5,400 nt of DNA from JBFLYE01 sp040756715 [NCBI: bacterium]. GTDB taxonomy: Bacteria; UBA9089; UBA9088. Under the pieces are notes generated by a model. It was not told where the DNA came from, searched no databases, and saw only the letters and a list, made by a program, of their open reading frames with translations. Made by a program: the position numbers and the translations under genes. The stretch is from assembly GCA_040756715.1 (NCBI GenBank), contig JBFLYE010000063.1:1-5400 (forward strand), read 5' to 3'. Positions 1 to 4,836 of this stretch are shown in pieces; position 1 is the stretch's first letter, and each line of letters starts with the position of its first letter.

Positions 1-122
1 TAAAACTTAACCTTCAATTCAAAATTCAAAATTTAGAATTCAAAATTTCTTAAAAGGTGGATGAATTTTTAAACAGATAAACACACACTATCTATTTTTG
101 CACTAAGTGATGGAAGATACTA
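1..122 (-). mobile_element. MITE copy A (partial, runs off the window start)
   Basis: This is the reverse complement of the left half of copy C at 2756-2878, with near-identity over about 120 bases (shared landmarks: the GAATTTT-rich arm, AGGTGGATGAATTTTT, and TTTTTGCACTAAGT near the end). The outer terminus, read inward from position 122, is TAGTATCTTCCAT, identical to the left terminus of copy C. The bases immediately outside it, TA at 123-124, fit a TA target-site duplication. The other terminus should lie about 110 bases upstream of the window, if the copy is full length. It carries no coding capacity. It is inserted directly in front of the ABC permease start codon and is in the opposite orientation to copies B and C. 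Confidence is high that it is a repeat of the same family; the mobile nature is inferred from copy C. Confidence 0.85.
112..116 (+). promoter_or_regulatory. Shine-Dalgarno-like GGAAG supplied by the MITE end
   Basis: GGAAG lies 7 nt before the ATG at 124, a normal ribosome-binding distance, and it belongs to the MITE terminus (ATGGAAGATACTA). No other in-frame ATG, GTG or TTG exists between the upstream stop TAA at 70-72 and 124. The element therefore appears to provide the ribosome-binding site now used by the permease gene. That it works in translation is inferred. Confidence 0.45.
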
Positions 123-123
123 T

Positions 124-1140
124 ATGTTTCTTCTTTCCCTAAAGAGGCTTATAAGACATAGATTGGCAATGATTTCTTTAGGAATCCTTGGCTTTCTCTA
201 CATCCTTGCCATATTCGCCGATTTCTTTGCTTGCTATCATTATGACTATGAAAAAAGGGATAAAGCATACCATCCACCTGTTAAAATTTATTTTATTAAA
301 GATGGAAAAATAACATTTCCCTTTGTCTATGAATATAAAATGACTTGGAAGAATTACAAGAGGGTATGGCTTCCCGACAAAACAAAGCCCTATTTTCTAA
401 AGCTATTCTTTAAAGGAAGGCTATTTGGGGTAGAAGAACCTGCAATGCTTTATCTTTTAGGCTCTGATTGGAATGGAAGGGATATATTATCAAGGCTTAT
501 ATATGGTGCAAGAATCTCATTATCTATTGGCATAATTGGCGTCCTTATTTCCTTCTCATTAGGCCTTCTTATGGGAGGCATATCAGGCTATTTTGGAGGA
601 TGGATAGATACAGCAATTATGAGAACTGTTGAACTTATTATGAGCTTTCCCGCCTTTTATTTGTTGCTTAGCTTAAGGGCAATATTCCCTTTAGACCTTC
701 CCTCCTACCAGGTTTATATTATGATTGTTGTAATCTTAAGCTTCATTGAATGGGGAGGGATTGCAAGGATAATAAGGGGGATGGTTTTGTCAATAAGGGA
801 AAAGGAGTTTATCCTGGCAGAAAAGGCATTGGGTGCATCATCTTTAAGGATAATTCTCTCCCACATCCTTCCAAATACCCTTTCATATGTCATTGTCGCT
901 GCAGGACTCTCTATTCCATCATATATCCTTTCAGAATCTGCCCTATCTATGATCGGGCTTGGAATAAATGAGCCCTGGCCCTCTTGGGGAAATATGCTCT
1001 CTCGGGCAATGGATTATTCTGTTTTATCCTCCTGCTTTTGGATATTATCACCGGGCTTTCTTATCTTTGTTTCTGTCCTGTCATTTAACCTTTTATCTGA
1101 TGGCTTAAGGGATGCCTTTGACCCAAGGGCTATATTTTAA
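124..1140 (+). CDS. ABC transporter permease, OppC/DppC family (peptide/oligopeptide-type importer)
   Basis: This is an inner-membrane subunit of an ABC importer of the dipeptide/oligopeptide/nickel class; the substrate cannot be read from the sequence. The 338-residue protein has an OppC-type N-terminal segment (basic residues then a membrane helix at about 14-35), a periplasmic stretch (about 37-110), and a BPD_transp_1 domain. The domain opens with the OppC hallmark LGSDWNGRD (112-120) followed by LSRLIYGARISL. The EAA loop that contacts the ATPase is at about 226-251 (EKEFILAEKALGAS...ILPN). The protein ends with the typical FNLLSDGLRDAFDPR (321-335). About six membrane helices are apparent. 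The N-terminal periplasmic stretch is longer than in E. coli OppC/DppC; I recall a subfamily with an HPP-containing insert at this place. The partner permease, ATPases and binding protein are not in the window; an upstream oppB-like gene would be expected beyond position 1. Start 124 is the only candidate and touches MITE copy A. Confidence 0.93.
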   Translation: MFLLSLKRLIRHRLAMISLGILGFLYILAIFADFFACYHYDYEKRDKAYHPPVKIYFIKDGKITFPFVYEYKMTWKNYKRVWLPDKTKPYFLKLFFKGRLFGVEEPAMLYLLGSDWNGRDILSRLIYGARISLSIGIIGVLISFSLGLLMGGISGYFGGWIDTAIMRTVELIMSFPAFYLLLSLRAIFPLDLPSYQVYIMIVVILSFIEWGGIARIIRGMVLSIREKEFILAEKALGASSLRIILSHILPNTLSYVIVAAGLSIPSYILSESALSMIGLGINEPWPSWGNMLSRAMDYSVLSSCFWILSPGFLIFVSVLSFNLLSDGLRDAFDPRAIF

Positions 1141-1141
1141 G

Positions 1142-1163
1142 AAAGGTAAGAAAAAATACCTTT
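1142..1163 (+). terminator. Weak hairpin after the permease stop codon
   Basis: AAAGGTA (1142-1148) pairs with TACCTTT (1157-1163) around an A-rich 8-nt loop, starting just after the permease stop. It is A/T-rich and is not followed by a T-run, so it would be a poor intrinsic terminator by itself. An alternative short hairpin CCTTT-ATG-AAAGG (1159-1171) overlaps it. It is reported as a possible transcript end only. Confidence 0.2.
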
Positions 1164-1167
1164 ATGA

Positions 1168-1343
1168 AAGGATCTTCCCTCACTTAGTGCAAAAATAGAT
1201 AGGGTTTATGTTTATTTAAGAAATTTTGAATTCTAAATTTTGAATTTTGGATTGAAGGTTAAGTTTTATAAAATTTTTCCCCTTTTAATTCAAAATTCAA
1301 CATTCAAAATTCAAAATTTTATAAAGCGTTATGGAATTAACTA
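1168..1343 (+). mobile_element. MITE copy B (176 bp, internally shortened)
   Basis: Same family and orientation as copy C. The right terminus ATGGAATTAACTA (1331-1343) is identical to that of copy C and is followed by TA (1344-1345). The left terminus is eroded: AAGGATCTTCCCT replaces TAGTATCTTCCAT, and the flanking TA has become GA, so this looks like an older copy. Two internal gaps relative to copy C account for the shorter length: about 22 nt in the left arm (after 1216) and about 39 nt in the right arm (the stretch between two TAAAG motifs in copy C). It occupies most of the 211-bp space between two convergent genes and ends 8 nt before the last base of the LolC/E gene's stop codon (TAA, 1352-1354). 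No open frame of significance lies within it. Confidence 0.85.
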
Positions 1344-1351
1344 TATAATCC

Positions 1352-2506
1352 TTATTCCTCCCTTAATGCATCAGAAAGGGAAATTTTTGAGGCAAAGAGG
1401 GCTGGATACACAGAAAAAATAATAGAAAGAATAAAGGAAGAAAAAGAAATCCAGAGAATAGAATGTGTAGAAATGGCAAAGGGAAGGGAGGAGATATAAT
1501 AGACATCCCCTGGAAGCTTAATAAGAAAGGGGATAAACTTTCCAATTAAAAGCCCAAAAGAGGTTCCCATGGTTGTTCCCAAAAAACCAATTATTCCTCC
1601 CTCAATAAGGAAGATCAAGGCAATTGAGGCTTTTCCTGCTCCAAGTAGCCTCAATATCCCAATTTCCCTCTTTTTCCTTATAATGGTTATGGTTAATAAA
1701 GAAAAGAGGGAAAATAAAGAAACCAAAAGGATAATTAAGAGGATAATTGCCATTACCTTTTTCTCAAGCCTTATTGCATCAAAGAGGCTTTTATTAAGCT
1801 CATTGTATGTCCTTATTAAAAGCTCCTTTGGTAGCATTCTACACAGCCTCTCCTTTACCTCCTCTGCTTTTGAGACATCCGATAATTTTATCCCTATCCC
1901 AGAGACACCCTCAATTCCAAAGATTCTCTTTGCCGAGAATAGGGTTATATAGGAAATAGAGCTATCTACATCATACATTCCCGAGGTAAAGATTCCACAA
2001 ACCCTAAAATCAAAAGCCTTTGGCATTGCCAGGTCCTTTGCTGTAATTAAAGAAACAGAGTCGCCAATATTAGCTTGGATATTAAAGGCAAGCTCATTTC
2101 CAAGAAGAATAGAATTTTCATCTTTTAAATTCTCTCCACTTATCTCTATTCCCTCTGGTTTATCCAGACCTAAAACAATCCCGCCCGATGCTGTTTTTCC
2201 CTTAAATATTGCCTTTTGTTCAATATAGGGAAAGATGCTTGTAATCTTAAGATCCTCTATTCTTTGCAAGATTTCCTCGTAATTCTCAATGTAGTTCTCA
2301 ATATGGGTTATTCTAATATGGGGGGATGTTCCCACAATCCTTTTTTTAAGCTCTCTTTCAAACCCATTCATTACGCCCAAGACAACAATTAAAGAGGAAA
2401 CACCAAGGGCGATTAAGAAAATGGAAATAAGGCTAATAATAAAAAAGATTCTTTCCCCTTTTTTTCCAAAGATATTTCTTAAGGCAATGAGGAATCTAAA
2501 ATCCAA
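1352..2506 (-). CDS. lolC: LolC/LolE-type lipoprotein-releasing permease (FtsX/MacB_PCD family)
   Basis: This is the inner-membrane subunit of a LolCDE-like ABC complex, which uses a LolD ATPase to pass outer-membrane lipoproteins to LolA. The 384-residue protein is only slightly shorter than typical LolC/E (about 400). It begins FLIALRNIF, has a first membrane helix at about 21-46, then VMNGFERELKKRIVG (45-58), a periplasmic MacB-type core domain to about 245, and three C-terminal helices (about 251-276, 296-325, 345-373). Family hallmarks are visible: LFDAIRLEKKVMAIIL (241-256), KKREIGILRLLGA (278-290), LPGDVYYIS (331-339) and the C-terminal YPALFASK...DALREE. LolC versus LolE cannot be decided from one homologue, and no LolD is in the window. 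The start is TTG at 2504-2506, because an in-frame TGA lies two codons upstream; it overlaps the end of the protease frame by 11 nt, which suggests translational coupling. It is the last gene of the minus-strand run. Confidence 0.9.
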   Translation of the reverse strand: MDFRFLIALRNIFGKKGERIFFIISLISIFLIALGVSSLIVVLGVMNGFERELKKRIVGTSPHIRITHIENYIENYEEILQRIEDLKITSIFPYIEQKAIFKGKTASGGIVLGLDKPEGIEISGENLKDENSILLGNELAFNIQANIGDSVSLITAKDLAMPKAFDFRVCGIFTSGMYDVDSSISYITLFSAKRIFGIEGVSGIGIKLSDVSKAEEVKERLCRMLPKELLIRTYNELNKSLFDAIRLEKKVMAIILLIILLVSLFSLFSLLTITIIRKKREIGILRLLGAGKASIALIFLIEGGIIGFLGTTMGTSFGLLIGKFIPFLIKLPGDVYYISSLPFAISTHSILWISFSSFILSIIFSVYPALFASKISLSDALREE

Positions 2507-2768
2507 ATTTCAAGTCCATTCTCTTTATATGGAGAAGGCGATCTCCTAGCATATCAACAGCAGCTTGAGACTGCTCAAGGACTATATAGCCTATTAAAGG
2601 CTCATAAAAGCCATCTTCTGGTTCCATATCCACAAAAACAACCTCGCTGTAAATCTTCCGAAATCCCTCTATTTGAATCTCTACAGGGCCATAAATTTTA
2701 CCCTTAATTGTAGCTTGAGTAGCTGTTTCTAATTCTACCTCTTCAATTAAATTTATAGTATCTTCCAT
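2496..2768 (-). CDS. C-terminal fragment of the split aspartic protease, with a start codon from the MITE
   Basis: A 90-codon open frame whose first five codons (MEDTI) come from the MITE terminus and its TA duplication, and whose remaining 85 codons are the C-terminal two thirds of the protease (EVELETATQ..., YGPVEIQIEGF, EPLIGYIVLEQSQAAVDM). It lacks the catalytic DTGA. No Shine-Dalgarno-like sequence precedes the ATG: the bases upstream on the minus strand read TTTTTGCACTAAGTA. Translation is therefore doubtful and it is best read as a gene fragment. If translated, it could still couple translation to the LolC/E gene, whose TTG start overlaps its last 11 nt. Annotation pipelines would probably call it a hypothetical protein. 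Confidence 0.6.
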   Translation of the reverse strand: MEDTINLIEEVELETATQATIKGKIYGPVEIQIEGFRKIYSEVVFVDMEPEDGFYEPLIGYIVLEQSQAAVDMLGDRLLHIKRMDLKFGF

Positions 2769-2992
2769 TACTTAGTGCAAAAATAGATAGGGTTGTGTTT
2801 ATCTGTTAAAAATTCATCCACCTTTTAAGAAATTTTGAATTCTAAATTTTGAATTTTGAATTGAAGGTTTAAGTTTTATAAAATTTTTTCCCTTTTAATT
2901 CAAAATTCAACATTCAAAATTCATAATTTTATAAAGTTTTCCTTAAGATTATCTAAACACATACATTTTGTAAAGCGTTATGGAATTAACTA
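2756..2992 (+). mobile_element. MITE copy C (237 bp, TA target duplication), inserted in the protease gene
   Basis: The left terminus is TAGTATCTTCCAT (2756-2768). The right terminus, read inward on the minus strand, is TAGTTAATTCCAT (2992-2980). The two match at 10 of 13 positions as terminal inverted repeats. TA flanks both sides (2754-2755 and 2993-2994). A subterminal motif TGTGTTTA also recurs in inverted orientation in both arms (left near 2794-2801, right near 2954-2961). There is no transposase or other meaningful reading frame. TA duplication with short inverted ends fits elements moved by IS630/Tc1-mariner-type transposases; that assignment is inference, since no autonomous partner is in the window. 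The insertion boundaries are fixed independently by restoration of the interrupted reading frame. Confidence 0.9.
2830..2930. repeat. Internal inverted repeat of the MITE built from GAATTTT units
   Basis: The left arm at about 2830-2862 repeats (T)GAATTTT/TTTTGAATT units. The right arm at about 2897-2930 is the same motif in inverted orientation (AATTCAAAATTCAA...), so the core can form a long imperfect hairpin around TTTTATAAAA-containing sequence. The equivalent arms in copy B are about 1219-1252 and 1287-1320. Together with the terminal repeats, the whole element reads as one long imperfect palindrome. Confidence 0.75.
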
Positions 2993-3130
2993 TAATTCTC
3001 CTAGCCTTTCTTTCCATACACTTGGAAGAATCATATAAGCTGCACCTGTATCTACCAGAGCATCGCACTGGAGAGATTTTTCTGGATTTACTGCATTAGT
3101 AATCCTTAATGAGGTAACAATTCTTCCCAT
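2990..3130 (-). pseudogene. N-terminal fragment of the split aspartic protease (46 codons)
   Basis: The frame starts at ATG 3128-3130, inside the end of the aldolase gene, and runs for 46 codons to a TAG at 2990-2992 that belongs to the MITE terminus. It contains the DTG triad (Asp27-Thr28-Gly29) followed by Ala and a hydrophobic stretch ending in KERLGEL. It lacks the rest of the fold, including the flap and the C-terminal segment, so it cannot form a complete protease half. The coding signal is clear because both its motif and its in-frame continuation after element removal match the downstream fragment. Confidence 0.85.
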
Positions 3131-4533
3131 TGTTTAAGTATTTCTGGAAAGGGTTTTGGATAATAGAGGGGTTTGAAAAGAGAGGTAAGTTTGTCTGTAT
3201 TATCTACCTTAAGCAGCTTAAAGATTTCTAAAAATTTCTCGCTTAATTTTTCCCTTATATTTTTCTTTATCTCCTCATCTAGCTCAAAGAATTCCTTTTT
3301 AAATGGGCCAAAGCCCTTTTTCCTTGTTTTGTAGAGAAATTGGGTTTCTGTCTCTTCCTCCTTCATCTCTTTCTTGCAGGCTTCCTTTAGGTAGCTATAA
3401 ATTTTTTCCCTAAAGTCATCTGGGATAAGGTTATAGACCATATTCTGAAATTCTGTGGCAAGGTGAACCTCACATACATCTGTTTCTGGAAATTTATTGA
3501 AGAGCTCAAGAGGAAGGGTTGATGCACCATGCTGGACAGTGCCAGCCAGCTTATATTCCTTTGAAACCCTTGAGAGGACATCTAATGTATTAAAATCAAG
3601 CTTTACATCAGCTACGCCGCCAGAGGGAAGGGGAATTCCTCCATGAACCGTGCCTGTTTGAACCGCCATTTTTGAAATGCCGATATTTATCCCACGCTTT
3701 TTAATTTCTTCAAGATAGCCCCTCATATATTCCCTTAGCTCCTCTTCGTTTGAATTTTTCCCCCCTATTTCACCTATTTCTCCACCCAAAGAGACATTTA
3801 TCCCTTTTGGCTCAATCTTTCTTATATATTCTGTAAGCTCTGCGGCAGATGTAAAATTATTCCTTTGCTGCTCATAAACATTTGGCTGGGAAAGGTCAAC
3901 CAGAACAGATGTATCAAGGTCTATATTGTAAAATCCAGCCTCGATTACATCCTTTATTAAAGCCTTTACATTCTCTATATCCTGTGGAATTTTCCTTCTT
4001 ATCTGGAAGTGGTCTCCCTGAATAAATACGGGAAAAGATATACCCTCCTTTATCCCTGCCCCTATAATTGATGTAGCATATTCATCGCCTGACTGCTCGG
4101 TATATTCCATCTCACTCCTTGCAATCTCAAAGATAAAGAGAAAGGAATTAGCAATTTTAGAAGCAGAGAATACAGCCCTTGCTGTATCATAGGTAAGGCC
4201 CCTGATATTAATTGCAGGAACAGTAATGTTTGGAAATTTCCCTTCACCCTTTTCAGCATAGAATGGATATATGGATGATGGGATTATTCCAAGGTTATAA
4301 CCTATCTCCCTGATAAGCCACCGAGATGCACTTTTTATTGAGGTGTCTTCATTAAAGAGGCTGTTATAGACAAGGGAATCAATGAGCTCATTCCTTATGG
4401 CTTCAATATCCAAAACAGTTGCCCTTTCCCCTTTTATCCCTATTTTCCCTAAAATAGCCTCTAAAAATCCTTTTTTATCGTAGGTTTTATTCATAATTAC
4501 AAAGTATACCTTAAAAGAAATATTTTTGTCCAT
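3106..4533 (-). CDS. Class II (zinc-dependent) fructose-bisphosphate aldolase family protein, long form
   Basis: Class II aldolases of this family cleave or form ketose bisphosphates with a zinc ion on a TIM barrel. The 475-residue protein shows the expected order of active-site motifs: barrel start ITVPAINIRGL (103-113), GDH (173-175; Asp174 and zinc His175), DLDTSVLVDLS (205-215), GEIGEIGG (251-258; zinc Glu), TGTVHGG (293-299; His297), and TVQHGAST (332-339; His335). Correspondence with the E. coli zinc ligands is by motif, not structure. It is longer than the usual 300-360: there are about 100 extra N-terminal residues and a charged C-terminal extension after about 385. In the phosphate/substrate motif that usually reads N-I/V-D/A-T, this protein has VHLATE (356-361), with His in place of Asn, so the substrate may not be fructose bisphosphate. 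The start at 4533 is preceded by AAAGG only 2 nt away; Met14 (4494) is an alternative. The gene heads the minus-strand run and overlaps the protease start by 25 nt. Confidence 0.82.
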   Translation of the reverse strand: MDKNISFKVYFVIMNKTYDKKGFLEAILGKIGIKGERATVLDIEAIRNELIDSLVYNSLFNEDTSIKSASRWLIREIGYNLGIIPSSIYPFYAEKGEGKFPNITVPAINIRGLTYDTARAVFSASKIANSFLFIFEIARSEMEYTEQSGDEYATSIIGAGIKEGISFPVFIQGDHFQIRRKIPQDIENVKALIKDVIEAGFYNIDLDTSVLVDLSQPNVYEQQRNNFTSAAELTEYIRKIEPKGINVSLGGEIGEIGGKNSNEEELREYMRGYLEEIKKRGINIGISKMAVQTGTVHGGIPLPSGGVADVKLDFNTLDVLSRVSKEYKLAGTVQHGASTLPLELFNKFPETDVCEVHLATEFQNMVYNLIPDDFREKIYSYLKEACKKEMKEEETETQFLYKTRKKGFGPFKKEFFELDEEIKKNIREKLSEKFLEIFKLLKVDNTDKLTSLFKPLYYPKPFPEILKQWEELLPH

Positions 4534-4587
4534 TACCTTTTTTATAACAATAAAAAATTTCTTGAAAAATTTTCTTGCAAAAGTTTG

Positions 4588-4616
4588 TTGTCAAGTTTCT
4601 ATCTATAATTTATAAT
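4588..4616 (+). promoter_or_regulatory. Sigma-70-type promoter for trpF
   Basis: TTGTCA (4588-4593) and TATAAT (4611-4616) are separated by exactly 17 bases: a one-mismatch -35 and a perfect -10. The predicted transcript start is near 4623, giving a leader of about 210 nt before trpF. On the opposite strand the same bases read TTGACA (4594-4589), but no good -10 follows at 15-18 nt, so a divergent overlapping promoter for the aldolase is not supported. Confidence 0.6.
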
Positions 4617-4622
4617 CTATGC

Positions 4623-4836
4623 AAGCATCTTTAGTTAAACAGAAAGAAAAGCATATCTTAAAAGAGAAAGAAGAATTGGGTGGTAATTTGGACATTCAAC
4701 CCCTCTGATGAATTAATCGTAAGGAAAAGTATAAATTTAAAGGCAGGAGCCTTAAAAAAGGGGCTAAATAAATTGGCTTAATGGCCAAAGCCCTAGGTTG
4801 AAGATTAAGTTTTTTAGTTTAAGTTTTTATTTTGCT
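4623..4836 (+). promoter_or_regulatory. trpF 5' leader with two hairpins and a possible loop pairing
   Basis: This is the non-coding part of the 303-bp divergent gap (4534-4836). Hairpin 1 is AAGGC-AGGA-GCCTT (4740-4753), extendable past one mismatch by TTT/AAA. Hairpin 2 has an outer stem GGGCT/AGCCC (4761-4765, 4789-4793) and an inner stem TTGGC/GCCAA (4773-4777, 4784-4788) with a 7-nt bulge on one side. Its loop bases TTAAT (4778-4782) are complementary to ATTAA at 4804-4808, directly before a run of six T (4810-4815). This could be a pseudoknot or a weak alternative terminator stem. I do not recognise a known riboswitch class. No good ribosome-binding site is visible before trpF. Two short overlapping frames (4619-4708 and 4680-4781) are not convincing genes. 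The stretch 4534-4587 on the aldolase side is A/T-rich with nothing further I can name. Confidence 0.35.

Larger units (their letters stand above)
2496..3130 (-). pseudogene. Small retropepsin-like (clan AA) aspartic protease gene, split by a MITE
   Basis: The two parts of one gene flank MITE copy C. The 5' part (3130-2993) encodes residues 1-46 with the active-site motif LVDTGA (25-30; Asp27). The 3' part (2753-2496) encodes 85 residues, including the C-terminal LIGYIVLEQSQAAVDMLG segment that resembles the closing part of single-domain aspartic proteases. The interrupting segment 2754-2992 is 239 nt, so it shifts the frame, and its first codon on the minus strand is TAG. Removing the element plus one TA copy gives ...RLGELNLIEEVEL..., an uninterrupted 131-residue frame. 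The start ATG (3128-3130) overlaps the aldolase gene by 25 nt, and the end overlaps the LolC/E start by 11 nt. Known relatives are cytoplasmic retropepsin-like proteins that act as dimers; the substrate is unknown. The gene is probably inactive in this strain. Confidence 0.88.

Noticed and set aside
1240-1422. A 60-codon plus-strand open frame
   Set aside because: It starts inside MITE copy B and runs antisense into the end of the LolC/E gene; its product is low-complexity and matches nothing.
1569-1952. A 127-codon plus-strand open frame
   Set aside because: It is entirely antisense to the well-supported LolC/E coding region and reflects that gene's hydrophobic codon pattern.
2830-2930. Regular GAATTTT/AAAATTC repeats that could suggest a CRISPR-like or tandem array
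   Set aside because: Units are about 7 bp, without unique spacers, arranged as inverted arms inside a transposable element that recurs elsewhere in the window.
4564-4594. Minus-strand promoter for the aldolase using TTGACA at 4594-4589
   Set aside because: No hexamer resembling TATAAT follows at 15-18 nt; the best is AATTTT.
4781-4801. Six-codon frame ATG...TGA (MAKALG) as a leader peptide
   Set aside because: It is very short, has no well-spaced ribosome-binding site and no Trp codon, and is buried in the hairpin region.
4736-4803. Possible cyclic-di-GMP-type riboswitch, from AAAGGCA and CAAAGCC words in the leader
   Set aside because: The order of the motifs and the stems does not fit that class, and the expected GCCGGGTTACC-like segment is absent.
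4798-4813. TTGAAGATTAAGTTTT, a 15/16 match to part of the MITE (1252-1267), as a possible MITE remnant
   Set aside because: The match is short, A/T-rich and has no MITE termini or flanking homology, so chance is likely.
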